From Luscinia megarhynchos (Eukaryota > Chordata > Aves > Passeriformes > Turdidae): DNA of 64,000 nt. The DNA is taken from NCBI GenBank assembly GCA_034336665.1, contig JAPFBE010000003.1, forward strand, positions 36,058,360 to 36,122,359, written 5' to 3'. Under the pieces are notes generated by a model. It ran no database searches and was not told the DNA's origin. It saw only the letters and a program-made list of their open reading frames with translations. This document shows positions 13,101-26,735 of this stretch, piece by piece (the first letter of the stretch is position 1; each line of letters begins with the position of its first letter). Made by a program: the position numbers and the translations under genes.

Positions 13101-15760
13101 TTCTGATACGTGGAACCTGGTGACTGCCTTGTCTCCAGCAGTCTGTGCTGTGTTTGGGCTATTTCAGGGTCAGTTTTGTGAGTTAACCAAAACCAGGGAT
13201 CTGTATAAGAGGCAGGAAATTTTGCAACAGCAAGCTTCTCTTATCTTTTTTTTTTTTTTTTGGCTATTTGTCTCCATCAGAAAAATAGGTAAGGTCCATA
13301 AATAGTGAAGTGTAATGTATCTCTGAAAGTCAGTAATGGGTTTTTTTTTGAAAGTTATTTATGCTGGACTGATTTACCATCACTTTCCCTAATTTTTAAG
13401 CAGAGCCTCAGATCTCTCACAAGTTCTCAGGATGACCTCATCTTCAAAGTGATTCATGGAAGGAGAAAACACAGAAAACTGGACACATGCAGGAGCCATC
13501 GATTTACATAAGTTTTAATTTTGGTGGTTTCCATTTGGATGCCCCACTTCAGTTTCTATATGCTCTTACAAAGCTCTGTTGCTACTGAACAGAATTTTAG
13601 TTTATCAGAAATTGACAGTGAGGTAACTCAAGAAAAATTTAAAAGAAGTTATACTGTTTGCCCTTGGTGCCATTCCAGGGACATGGAAGCTGTTTAATTT
13701 ACAGAGAAGACGTACTCCCATACGTGATTCCACGATAATCTTTGTGTAAGGAAATGCTTGTTTGAGAGTTGCAGAGTGTAGGAAATAAGGGCTGGAAAGA
13801 AATGGCAGGACCAAAAAAATTAAGGTTTTGAGGTGTTTAAATAAAAAAGCTGTACCACTGGTGATCACCTTGTGACCTTCCTTGGAAGATAAATATCAGA
13901 TATTTTAGGCATCTAAACATACAAAGTGTTGAAATAGAATCAGAGCAGAATATTGCTTTTTTTCCTTCCAGGCATATGTTTACTATTTGCTGTAAAAAAT
14001 GTCTATAAAGAGCGTTCAGTAGAGCCTATAACCTGCTAGTGGCCCTCTTGAAAACATTTATGAACAGCAAAATGTGTTGTATTTAATCAGGTAGTTAACA
14101 TTAAATCAAGACATTATTTGTCTCCGGGAGTGCAAATTTGCTGTTGAGGCAGATTAACTGAAAGAAAGCACAAGTCATAAAAAACAGAGAGGAAAATCAG
14201 AGGCTCTGGCAAAAGAACTCCACATAAACAATGGTGCTGGCTCAAAAGGCAAGCAAGATTTAAAAAGGAACATAATTCTTAAAAAAAAATATAAGTATGT
14301 GTTTGGTACAGAAGTGAAGAGGGTAGTTGATAGGGTACAGATAACAGGAGTGAAAAAGCAATTTTGCAATGTGTTCTGCTCTAGAATAGTGTCTTTCTGC
14401 ACATATCCAGCTACCCAGTAAACTACAAATTGCTAAAGGTCTGAAAGAAGGAAACTGAACTGAGGATTTCTGGCCTGAGCCAGAAAGCCTCTTAAAAAAA
14501 TTTACTTTTGAAAAATGGGAATTGCACATATTCTATTGCACAAGTATGGCTGTATTAAATAATTGGCCCAGTATTTGTGCTTAGAATCTTCTTTCCATTG
14601 CATCATCTGAGATACGTGAAAACCAGACACAGCTAAGAAACTAATCTGGTTAGGAATTCTTTTACCACAGAAGGGAAAAAAGGTTTCAAACACCAACTGT
14701 TTCTGGGTTTTCTTGAATGCTTGTTGTGTTGTAAATTTGTAAAGTCATGTCAGCTTTTACAGTCTACTCCTTCTTGCTTTACAGATACTCTCTTATGCAA
14801 TATGACACTTCAAGAGAATTGCCTTGACTTAGAATACCAGAGAACTCTGGTCTGTATTATATGTTCTGTACAGGTTGAAACAGTTTTCAATACTCTCAGT
14901 AGTACTTTAATTGCATAAAGAAACATATAGCTCATTAGCTGCTATAGTCAACTCTTTTTTTTATCTAGTTTGATAAAATGCCAAATACTAAAATGGGAGT
15001 GCTTTATTTTCCATTGAAAACGTTTTTCCTGCACGATAAGTGGAATAAGTTGTTTGCATCTATTCTTAGGTGTTAGGAATTGTTTGACTCCCTTCAAAAT
15101 TCTGAGTGAGTTTGAGTTTTTAACTTGATTTGGATTTAGTTTTTTGTATTTGTCAATAGGAAATAAAATACAAGCATGCTACAGAACAGTAGCAACTTAA
15201 GCAAAAGCTCAGAATTTATGTTCCTGTTTTGCTCCAGACAGCAGTCAAAACCCTCTTACCTCTACAGGCAATCAAAGTGTAACAGACTGGAAAGGTAAAG
15301 TTCTAAATTTTTGCACAATTTTTTATGTATTATAATGTTAAAAAGTTTTTTTTTAATATGATATTTAGTTTCTTCTTTAAATACTAAAATAGCTAATGTT
15401 TTCTGCTGCTAGAACAGGAAGAAATTATAGCATAAATCTAGGGGGAAAAGAAAAAAGTTTGCATAAAGCAGCAAGATTAGAAAAAATTTTATTATAACTT
15501 TGTTGTTTACAGACAGATATTTCTAGGATTTTTCAATTATTTATTTGAAGACCAAAGTATTTTTAAAAGCATGTGAATTTTATTGACCATCATCTCATGT
15601 GGATTCAATTGATACCAATATCTGCATGTATAAAGAAAGAATGATAGGAAGAAAATTTAGGATTATCCTGCCAAATTTTCCCTCTGGATTTGAGCACTGA
15701 GGAAATTCTCTAAAGGATATACGGCTATGTGCATTAATAATTTAAAATATCCACATATTA
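7165..15760. other. Unique AT-rich DNA, no gene seen
   Basis: About 8.6 kb with no recognisable coding exon, RNA gene or transposable element. It includes mixed A/T runs, a pyrimidine/purine-rich patch at 8475-8580, and a T16 run at 13246-13261. The open frames present are chance frames with no family resemblance. Confidence 0.6.
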
Positions 15761-15784
15761 AAACAAACAAACAAACAAACAAAC
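15761..15784 (+). repeat. (AAAC)6 microsatellite
   Basis: Six perfect AAAC units followed by A-rich degenerate sequence to about 15800. Confidence 0.9.
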
Positions 15785-17745
15785 AAAAAAACCAAACAAA
15801 AATTCTTCTTTCTGTGGTATATTAGATGTCAGCACCCTGATGGCAAAAAAATGAAGAGAAATTAAATTGACACTAGACTCTAAAGTAAATTTGGTAAAAA
15901 TTGGATATTTTAAAAAATATTTTTGATGAAAATATAATTGCAGGAATTTTTGATAGTCTTGTGATAAAATTTTCTTATTTTTTAAACCTCTTATGTTAGA
16001 GTAACACTCCTGTTAATAAGTTTGCCATCTTATTTTTTTTGCTGTACTGACCAAGAAGTCTGTACAACTTCAAGATAGGTCAACAGAATTACTTGACTAA
16101 TTCTGGCTTTAGAGGATTATCTGTTCCCCACTGATGTCAACTTTTGACATGTGTGTGTTCTGTATACACAATTTGGTACATATTTAATGTATCAACAGCA
16201 ATGGGAGTGATGGGTATATGGGGATCATTTCACTGACTGCCAAAGTGCACCCACCTCTTGGGGAAAAGTTATTCCAACATAAACAGTTTTGATATTGCCA
16301 ACTTGCCCAATATTTGATAATTTCTCTGTGGCCCAGCTGTTCTCTGGTCTTCACATATGCAGATAAAGCTTTTATTTGGAGAAGAAAAAAAGGATTTTTA
16401 CTACTCAGTGGAAGAGTTTGGGGCAGGCTATAAAATGAAGCTTGAAGCATTATAGGCTTTTAGCCACAAACCCCCCACAACTACTTAATATGAACCGATA
16501 ATCCCTTTATTTTTTTTATTATTTGGCATGATCTGGAGGAAAGGAAAAATTGGTGCAGGGAGCTTGGGAGAGCCCTACTGTGTCTTTTGAGTCCTTAATA
16601 TTGTGAATGCTATTTAGGAAGAATAAACAAACATGGCACAAATTCAAACTCTAGAGAAGTCAGTGCAATTCTAGTTGCATAAAGACATTCAGGTTTATTT
16701 TCCTACTGACTTCTGGAGAGCAAGGCCAAATTTTTCATAAGTAAGAACTTCCCTTCCACAGAAATAATTCCGCGTTAAATATTTACTATAATTTAATTAA
16801 CATTAATAATTAGAATATAAAATAGGAATCCTGAAAGCTTTGTTCATGCTGGAACCCTTGACAGATAAGACATCAGTCTGAGAACAGCATTATAAAGTTT
16901 ACATTAATTGTATTTCTTTTTTGTCTTATAAGGTGATGCATATAAAAAGTGACTTTAAAAAAATCAACATATGTTCTTGGTATACTGAAAGGTGGAATCT
17001 TCACAGCTAAATTTCCTTGCTAATAAATTGAGACAGCATGTGTTCAAAACGAGTTATCACAATATAAATGGTTTAATGAAAGTTTCCAATGGTCACCTCT
17101 GAATTGAACTTGGATTTAGCTGAGAAGGTTTTCTCACAACTCTGTATGCTTCCAAAGAGAGAGGTTAATCCTTAGGAATGCTAGAAAATCACTGGGTAAA
17201 CTGATAATAGTACATTTTTATGATTCTGTCAAGTATAGCCACAATTAAAAAGTCCCTTTGTGGACTGAATACAAAGGCTTTGCAAGCCGCAAGTGGTCCG
17301 TGGGCTGTGATACAGAGAATCTTAAGCTGGTGGATATTGACGTAGCCCTATTAAAGTCAATGGCATTAACACCTCTTTTATACTAGCTAACAATCTGGCC
17401 TGTGATCTGCCCCCTACCCTCTCCATTATACACTGTGTTAACAGATTGTCAGACATCCCTTGAGAGAAAATGTATATCCTGCTAGACAAACTAGTTTTAC
17501 ATCTAGACATGATTTTCAAACCAAAAGTTTGATCAGAAGCCCAGTAAAATAAAACAAACTCCTGGGAAAAGTGCTTACTTTCTAACATTTTTCCCTTTTC
17601 TTTTCCTTTTCTAAAGTTATAATCTAGGAACAGCACAACAAGGAAGTCAAAGACAGCCTCAATAGAGCTATTATTTCTCCTCCTGCACAGGTGGTAGGCT
17701 CAGTTTTTCCCCTCCCAGTGTTAGGGCCAGTGCAGCTGTATCAGA
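15785..17745. other. Unique DNA, no gene seen
   Basis: AT-rich. Minus-strand open frames of 88 codons near 16184-16450 and 104 codons near 17322-17636 have no recognisable domain and no usable context, and I treat them as chance frames. Confidence 0.6.
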
Positions 17746-17773
17746 GCATGTATAATTAATTAATTATACATGC
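17746..17773. repeat. Perfect 28-bp palindrome
   Basis: The half-site GCATGTATAATTAA is followed at once by its exact reverse complement TTAATTATACATGC, with no central spacer. The flanking bases (A on the left, C on the right) break the symmetry, so it ends exactly at 28 bp. It could extrude as a cruciform or bind a symmetric dimer. No neighbouring gene gives it a role. Confidence 0.97.
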
Positions 17774-19708
17774 CTTAGTATATAATTAAGTATAGGGGTG
17801 GTGTAGGGGGATACATCAATGACTTTATAGAAGAAGAGAAATAGGAGGCATATTGTAACTCTGATTCACAGTTTGTAGGTTTCTCCACCCCCTGGGGCAA
17901 TGCAACTGCCCTCTGTAATTGAACCCTCGGCTTGTACCTTTTTTTTTAACAGCAGAACAACAATGTCAATGAATAAAGAGACTGTGCTCTAGAGTTCAAC
18001 TTCAGCCAAGTTGCAAGGACAAGAGACTAAGATCTCAGAGGTAACAAAACTGAAGGCAGTGACTGCTGAATAAGTGTGGAGTCAAAGCACAACAGTGCTG
18101 GTGCAATGAGAAGTGCAGCAGTGAAGCTCAGCATTGACCAGATCTAGTTGCAACACTGGATCATATGTACCTAGTAGGTTTTTTTCCATGTGATTAAACT
18201 TACCCTCACTAGAATTTTAAAGCCTGTAAAAAAAGAACAACCTGGAAGAGAAACTCCGGGGTGTGTGGTTATGTTGAAGTGTGGTAGGATTGCAGGTATC
18301 TATTTAGATGATAAACTGTAATTCACATGATTTGGTTTTTAAAGGGTGTATTTAAGCAGACAGTTCAACATCAGTCTCTGCCTTCTCTCCCATATGTGCA
18401 TCTTGAGCATCTCCTTGCTTTTTGTATTTTTACTTAAATTATGCTGGAAAAAGGTATGCTAGTAAAAATTCAGGTAAAGATTTCCTTTACCATGATGAAA
18501 AAAATAATTGATGGGAGCTCAATGTTCTTAGAAAAGCGTGAATAATCAGAAATAAGCTAAGAACTGAAGCTGAATGACTCTGCCAGTTTTGTGGGACAGC
18601 AGTTGGCCTTGATTTTAATACCAGCTGTCAGACATCCAGTTTAATATTTATCTTTGCCTTTCCATCACTGAAAGTGTAAAGACACCTCTTGGTTATTGCT
18701 CAGATGAGAAAATATATGTGTAAGGTTTGCTGTAACTCATGTGTGGCATTCTTCTGTGTATCAGCAAGACTGTGCTGAAAAACCTTGTAGGCTATAGTTT
18801 TTGTAATAAATTACCTGGCTGCAAAGGTATTTTTTTTAAGACTTCAGAGTGAGGTGGAGTGTCTGGGGGCTGTTTTGTAGTGGAAATGGTGTTCATCCTC
18901 TCAAGACACATCTGTCTCAACAAGGTTATTTATGGCTTATGCAATTTCCTAAATGAGTGTATTTCAGAAATACATGGAAAACTAGTATCCCAAATATGAC
19001 TTCCCATATTAGTTCAGTAATGGTGTGGTTTAAAGCTACCTACACACACCCATACACAAACAGCTTTACCTCCAAACTCATTAAAATACAGTATGATTTC
19101 TGATATTTTCACAGGAAAAACACACGTCTATTCAGGGTCAAATTACTAGTTTCCATCCCAAAGCTGCTACAAAGTAAATTGCCAATAACTATATCTTGTG
19201 TTTGGTTTGGTCTTCCTTCTTAAACCACACTATTGAAAGAAGTTACTTCTATTTTTCTAGATTCTTTTCTCTCCTTTCAGGTTATTTCTAATAGTAGTAG
19301 AAACAGCTATCAGTTTAAGCTGCCTTAGCATCAAGATAAAGCATTACTGGCTGTAAAGAGCATGTTTCCTTTCTGTGTTAACTGTGCAGATGCCTCTTCT
19401 GCTCCTGCTGTTTGAACAGCAGCTGAGCTGTGTAGGAAAAGCACTGCTACCCAGGAGCTCCAGGCAGAGTTTGCAGCACTATGGTTCTTGAACATCCAAT
19501 GACATTAACCTTGACATTGCTCAAACTGTAACAAAACCTGTCTCTGGTGCATCTTTACATACTCTGTGTTATCATGCCATGGTAAATAATGTGAGGCAGC
19601 ATGACAATGTAACGTTGAGGTGATCTTCAATATTCACAGTTTGGTGAATTACTGGTTTTGCTCATTCTGTCTAAGGAGCCCATGAGAACTGTTCCTAAAC
19701 TGTGTACC
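17774..19708. other. Unique DNA, no gene seen
   Basis: More balanced in base content than its surroundings between about 17640 and 18150, then AT-rich. A short perfect stem (CTGCTGTT with AACAGCAG) lies near 19407-19424. No recognisable gene or transposable element. Confidence 0.55.
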
Positions 19709-20278
19709 TATCATGGATTAATCCCAGATGGAAACAGTACTACTCAGCAATCCACTCAGTCTCCCCTCCCACGTGGGATGGGGAGGAGAATTTTAAAAAG
19801 GTAAAACCTGCGGGTTGAGATAAGAACAGTGTAATAATTAAAACAAGATAAAAAATAATAATAATAAATAGTAATGAAAACGAGACAGAAAAATAAGATC
19901 CAAGAAAAACAGTGGTGGGGGATACAATTACTCAATACCTGCTGGCTTGTGTTCAGCCCATCCCTGAGCAGGACTTGTCAGATCCCTGCCAGATCACCTC
20001 AGTTTATATACTGAGCACAACATTCTGTTGTGTGCAACACCTTCTTGGCCAGTTTGGGTCAGCTATTCTGGCCACGCTGCCTCCTGACTCCTTGTGCACC
20101 TGCTTGCTGTCAGAGCATAGGAGTCTGAAAAGTCCTTGATTTAGAGCAAGCACTACTGAGCAAAAACCAAAAGCATCACTATGTTGTCAACATTATTCTC
20201 ACACTAAGTCAAAAACACAGCTCTGTACCAGCTACATAGAGGAAAATTAACTCTATCCCAACCAAAAATAGGGTAACA
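19709..20278 (-). mobile_element. Solo LTR of an avian endogenous retrovirus
   Basis: About 570 bp matching, in reverse orientation, a high-copy bird LTR that I recall as an ERVL-type family (exact name not certain). Read on the minus strand it starts near 20278 with a degraded TG terminus, then a GGGATAGAGTTAATTTTCCT block, AATCAAGGACTTTTCAG, and a TATATAAA box at 20003-20010. It continues into the R/U5-like part with CTTATCTCAACCCGCAG near 19807-19823, and ends near 19709 with TTAATCCATGATA in place of the usual CA terminus. The polyadenylation hexamer expected just before CTTATCTCAAC is mutated. No internal retroviral genes flank it, so it is a solo LTR left by LTR-LTR recombination, or a lone fragment. 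No clear target-site duplication is visible. Confidence 0.85.
20003..20010 (-). promoter_or_regulatory. TATA box of the solo LTR
   Basis: Minus-strand TATATAAA in the position where this LTR family keeps its U3 promoter (consensus context AGTATATAAACTG). It is one of the best preserved parts of this LTR. Whether it drives any transcription cannot be told from sequence. Confidence 0.6.
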
Positions 20279-23200
20279 GATGACCTAAAGTTGCAGAAAC
20301 TTATCAGCTGTTTTCCAATTTTATAATATTTTCTTATCAAAATTTGTACATTTTTTACAAAAACAAATAGAAATTGAAAACAGTTTTATCACCTCCATTT
20401 CAATGTGGAGAATGGCTAGACACATACTTTTTTTATCTCCATCAACACCTGCTACGTGGATTTTTTCACAATACTATTCACATCAGTAATTAGTTTCCTT
20501 GAGAGCCTGTGAATCTGCCTTTGAAAAGACTGAGAATTTATCATAGAAAGATAATGATGGCAAAAAGTGGATACTTTTAAAAGATGGTTTGTGCTTCTGT
20601 AGCTTCTGTGGTGTTTTATACTTCAGGACTAAACTCATCATCCAACACCAGTGACTCAAAGCATTATGGATTTTGAAATATTCCTCTCAGATTCAGTTTA
20701 CTTTTCTTTGCCTGTTAGTCTACAAAAGGTTTTGTGCAATGCTGAACCTTCCTCTCTTTTGTTCTTGTACATTACAGCATTTATGCATGCAGTCAGTATC
20801 AGTTGCTCAGAAGCTCTGGGAAATATTACCATTATGGCAGTGACTTTTCACAGGTTCTGAAGAGAGCCAATTAATTTGAATTGCTGCAATTCTGTTAAAC
20901 TACTTGGGGTTATGACTATTCATATTAGCAAATGGTTGTGTGTTTCCACTGTGCCTAAGGAATGAATATGTATTTGATAGCATTCCTCTACAGTCTTGTG
21001 TTCAGCTTTATTACATTTGCCTGGAAGCAACGTCAATTTTTTTCTTTACCTGTACAACTAATAACAGCAGTAGTCCATCTCTTCTATAATTTCTGCTTGT
21101 TCAGCAGCTCTTTTGTTACATAGTTTTATCTCAGCATCTGATGCCACTCATCCATTAATTCATTCATTAGAAACCTCAGAGGACAGCAATGGGTATTAAT
21201 AAAAATACTTGTTCTCTCTAACATCCATCTTGATGTTAGTTTTCTGGAAGGCATTCTAAGCTTACAAAAGCAGCAAGAAATATCAACAAAGGCAGGTATT
21301 CTAAGAGTTATGGAATACAAGTGGATTCTTTTCTGTGTTTGTGCAAAACTTTAAAAGAAATAAATAAAAGAAAAAAGAAAAAGACGAAAAAGAAAAAAAA
21401 GAAGAAAAAATAACTTGAAGGGTACATCTAAGGGAAAAAACAGAGACTGAGACTGTGATTATGAAACACAAATTTCATGTCATTTTTTCTTAAATTTTAA
21501 TTTCTGCAGACATGATCTCACAGGCAATACAAACAATTCCTCTTTTCTAAACTGCAAGTGCATCCCAGATTTGTTCTAACAATTTACTTTTTTTTTTTTT
21601 TTTTTTGTTTTGTTTTTTTTCTTGTATGTAATGTATTTAGTAAGACTATATCACAACCAAAGAAAAAGATGAAAAGGAGTAAACGAATTTTTTTCTTTTC
21701 TGAAATCTGACATACTTACATCGACTTCATGCTCTTTAGCCGAAGAAAATGACTGGGCAAGAGCTAAAAGATTGTGTGAGAATATGAGAATATCACAGTA
21801 GTCTGAGAAAGAGCATATCTCTTATTAGAAAGGTAGATAATTAAACAGAAAGTGCAATTTAGGATATGCAAATTGTTGTCTTACATGTTCCCTTAAAAAT
21901 CTACCATCTTTAAAAAATTCATCTTCCATTAGGATCAGTCCAAGAATTCTATAACTATATATGATGCAGGAAGCTGTAAATGAGGTAAAAGGCTACATGA
22001 TTCCTAAAATTGAAAGGTCCTTAGCTGTTCAGTGACAACAAACAAAACCATATTTTTTTGCATTTAGATCTCCTATTGCTTTGGCTCCCTCTATTCCTAT
22101 GGCACTCCAAGGGTCCAAATGGACTTGTTTGGTTTTAAAATGTTTGGTCTAGAATCTCAAGTAAATCTGCTTGTAGAGGAGACACGTACTACATTATTCC
22201 CTCCTAATTCTGAAAAAGAAAATGCTGACACTGAATACTGTATATCTCTAGGGATTTGGCTTTAATTTTTTTTAATCAGAATAAAAATTGAAAAGTATAT
22301 CATATGCATGCTAAGACAGAGCTCGTTCATACACATCAAACTACAACATCTCTGGCTGTTCAAGGCTCAAATCTTTTTTTCTAGTGCCCTTGCAAATCAT
22401 TAACTTCACTGAGGTTACAGTGAAATAAGTGAGACCACAATTTGACCTGCTGTGGATAGAGGTTACAACAGAAGGCAATTAGCAACAATCTATATTGGTA
22501 CATATTGTCCCACAATGTGTTTCTCATTGGCATTTTAATCAACTGAAGGTTTATGACAGATTTCTGTATTGCATTTTTCAACAATCTAAGGAGTAAACTA
22601 TTGGTAATTGCTGTTGGTTTTATTCACATTCACAGAAGTTGCACTTAGAGATTCCAGGGAAGAGGACCTTTTTTTTTAAAGATTTGCAGTTATTGACCAT
22701 GTTGATTAATTCCGTATTTGCTATTTTTTCCAAGAAACAGAGAAAATTTCTTAACAGAACTATGATGAAAACAATCCCTGCATTCTTTTGCCACTAATAA
22801 TGTACTGATACAGTGATCTAAGCCTTGTGGCTATGGTTAAAAAATAAGTGCCGTGCTTCAGAGTTGTCTTTCTACATCTGTATGTGGATCTTGTGGTTCT
22901 CTGCTGTAAAGATGTAATTTAATTTTAATGAGTCTTGGATTGACATTGCAAAATATTCTGGTTTAATTTTTGTTGAATATACTAGAAGCAGCTCTATTAG
23001 AACAATGCAAGCATCACTAGATTCAAAAGATGATTTAATAAGGGAATAGAGATAATTGGTATTTTCTCTTGGTTTTGGACAATCCTTATTCATTACTTAA
23101 TCATCATATGCTTAATGGATTTTGAATTTTGAGCATTTCTTCCTTCCTATAGAATTAAGATTTTCTGAGAATAAGATGTATGCAAGTGTAACTATGATAA

Positions 23201-26200
23201 CATAAAAAATTCATCGCTCCTCCTCTCTTTGTTAGTAAAAGAACTCAATGAAACACATAACTTCTCTTTCTTGGGAGTTTAAAGTAACATTTCAGCAAAT
23301 CCATTGTTAATATTTAAGTTAAAACTAAAATAGTGGTGATAGTTTCCTAGCATTTCTGGAATTTTGGTTCTTCTATAGACTTCTCAAGGACTGAAATAAT
23401 CATATAATACTGTATTAATAACAAATTAATACTGTATCTCAAAAGATTTATATCAAAAATTATCTATCTTTTCAGATGTAGTTGAACACATGAAACCAGA
23501 TTTCTTATTTTAAAATAAAATTTCAACTGAAACTGTTTATCCTTTCAGAATCTGAATCAAAACATCAAGGAGTCTGAAAAACTTGTTTGGTTTTGGTGGA
23601 GTTTTTTGGGAAGGGAGCATGTGCTTTGGGCTTTTTTCCCTAGATTACATCACTATGATCAAGTAAGCCTCTGGCAGTTTTATTTTAATTACTTATTTGC
23701 ATCCAGATTTTGGAATGTGCACTTAGGGCAGAGCTTATGTCTCCTTGGAAGGCAGACATTCACTGATTTGGGGGCTGTTACAATTTAAACAGTTTTACAG
23801 TTTAAATCAAAAACTTTCTTGGACACTTCTTAGTAAAGATCACTTAATTTTGGAAGGATCCTTGTATTTTTTGAGTTTTATATATAAGTGTCAGACGGAA
23901 TATCCTAAAATGTGATTGAGCTGAGCTCTTCAGGTTTAAGAACGAGATTTCTTCTTTGGGTTGTGTAAGGAACCCTCTCAAAAACAAAAAGCTCAACCCT
24001 GAGCACTTCTAAACTCTGTTTCATAAAGAGTGTGTTCATTTGTGTAGATTTGTGATAATTGCAGATTTCAATTATGTATCTACCCCTCTGTGTATGAATT
24101 ACTTGATTGCTGTGCTTTTGAAAATTCTGTCTTTGACACTTAGGCTTTAGTTTGATTCTCTATTGGTGATGCTTAATGAAGCACAGTGGGCCAAAAAAAA
24201 TAAATAAACAAAATTTTAATTTATCTATTTGTCCTAATTTCAGTACATAGTAAGTTTGACTAAGCATTTTTAAAGTACTAAGAAATTAAGATCTCTCTGT
24301 GTACACATTTTAAGTCTGTATGACACCCACATTCTAGCTAGATGTAGCTTGAAATGTCATTGTTTCCTGCAATACTTGCTGTGGCATATGTTAGCTATTT
24401 AGTCCAAACTACCCAAGGAAAGTGAGTTGAGAAAAGAGCCGGTAAAAAGCTCTAGTGTTTTTATATATTAGCATACAAATTCAACAACACCTGAAATGAG
24501 CAGACACTCCTTTGGGCAAAGATGTTCTGACGTTTCTTTACAGAGCCCTTGAGTTTCGCAACATATTGAAAAATACTGATTACTTTCACAATTTTCTTCA
24601 TGAAACAAAAGTGAAATAGGCATAATTACAGCTAAAAAGATTATAGGATAGAGCATCCAGTGTTTTTATTGCTCAGTGACTGTTTTTATAACACTTGACC
24701 TGAGAAAAGCTTGTAAACCAGTTCTAGTTAAAGAGTTCATATTGTGACTGGTGCAGTAGACAAAAGAATCCTTTATATTTCACAGTAAGTTACCCATCTC
24801 ACAGAATTTATAAATTCAACATCTTTTCCTGAGGAGAAGGAAAATAAAGTACATGGTTTTCATTTTCAAATTAAAACTCCTTGTGAATGGATTTTACTAA
24901 TTGTGTATTGGTAACTACAAACAGAGATATCAAAGAATCTGGAAGATGGTCACACAGCATATAGTTATGCATGTGGAACATACAGATTTCACTTTGTTAG
25001 ACCCATTTTTTCTATTTAGGATGTAGTTTTCATACTAGTATTCTATGCCTTTATGTTAACAAATTTTCCAACTCATTTTATTTCCAGAATAGCGAGAGCA
25101 TACTCCCAACACATCTGCAGATGATGACACATTCTGTGTATTATATATAAATAGAAAAATTTGAGTACATCCAAAGGGAATGCCCCTCAAAATCTCAGAA
25201 ACATCTCTGCAATAAATACTGACAACTTCAGATCTGCATCCCAGCCTTCCAAATCAAACAAGGGACATGATCTTTACAAACATGTCAGTTTAATAAATTA
25301 AGAACAAAATAAAAATGAGTTTATGTAGAGTTTGTATCATTTGTAGGCAATTTATTGCTACACAATGTTCAGAATTTAGACCAAAGTCTATTGAAAGTAA
25401 TGGAAATACTTCTTTCAGAACATTTAGCATAGTAGGGCCACTTGGAAATACCCAAATTTGCAAATTCTGAGCAAGCTGATGCAAATACTGGAGCCAATTT
25501 AAGAGTCTCTTAGCATACTCCAGGAGGAGAAATGCAGCTGCATTGCTTGCACAAGATATCTCCATGAGAGTTGGTTTGGGTATCATTACAAAATGAGAGC
25601 TGTGGAGATATAATTTTAAGCTCTGTGAAAGAATAGTGTCAGTACAAATTATTTAGACTAGGGAAATCTGGTAAGTTCAGAAAATATGTGAATGTAGTGC
25701 TAAGGCAGGAAACTGCTTCCTCCACATAGCACATCGGAGCATATTTATTTTGTTAATGTTATGTTACCATAAAATAATAGAGGAAATTAAATCAGAATTT
25801 AATTGTTCATCATATTGCAGAACACATTGTATCTCAAGCTGTCATGGAAACTAGTTATCATTTCTTTGATCTTTAAATCATACACACAGAAATAGTTGAA
25901 AAAGGATAGAGGGAATCACAATATTTGTATCAGAAAGATTAATGAGCTGTCTAAGCTGATTGCTTTTAGAGTAACACATATTTCATTATATTGTATGATG
26001 CATAAAATAATATTTTTTAAAAAGTTTAAAGGAAAAAATCCTTTTCTGTGTATTGATACAGATATAATGTTATGCATAGCAAGTCATGAGTTTTACTTTC
26101 TAATTATAGCAATTTTGCAAGTGGTAAAATATGCAATGTATCCTACCTATTTCAAAAATCTATCTGTTGATGATTTTCTTCCAAGCACTTTTTCTTAGAC

Positions 26201-26735
26201 ACTTTTCATATGATTGCATTTTACAGTATAATATGAATGTATTCATGGAGAATTCATTTGGTTCTATTCATAGTACACCCTAAACAACATAAAGGAATGC
26301 ACTCTCTTTCTCTCTCCCCCCAGCTACTGAGGAAAATATTTATCATATATACAAGATTTTAGTATCTCTATTGAGCATTCAGGTCAATTATTGGAGGTCT
26401 ATCAAAGTCCATATAATAATGTTGATGTACGTTTTAGCCACACAAAATTATCCCAGATACATATATTTCTAGTTGAAATTTAAAAAAATATGTTTACATG
26501 CTCTTCACTCAGTAGTTAAGAAGAAAAAAAAAATATTTAAAAACATGTGGGGCTTTTTGGTTTTTTTTCTACTACAGTGTAAACTAACAAAACCAAATAA
26601 TAAAATATATTTTTATTTGATATTTTTTCAAATTATAATTAAAAAGGAGGGTTTTTTCTAATCCTTATTCATGTATGGGAAATAAAAGCATAATAGTAAA
26701 AGATCACTTTAAACTGGAATATGAAACCCCAGTTT
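20279..26735. other. Unique AT-rich DNA, no gene seen
   Basis: About 6.4 kb. It includes an A/G-only tract near 21353-21410, a T19 run at 21588-21606 and a pyrimidine-rich tract at about 26291-26322. Open frames of up to 100 codons (25290-25586 minus, 25896-26198 plus) look random and AT-driven. Confidence 0.6.

Noticed and set aside
19700..20290. Target-site duplication flanking the solo LTR
   Set aside because: The bases next to each end (GTACC on the left, GATGA on the right) do not match, so none is claimed.
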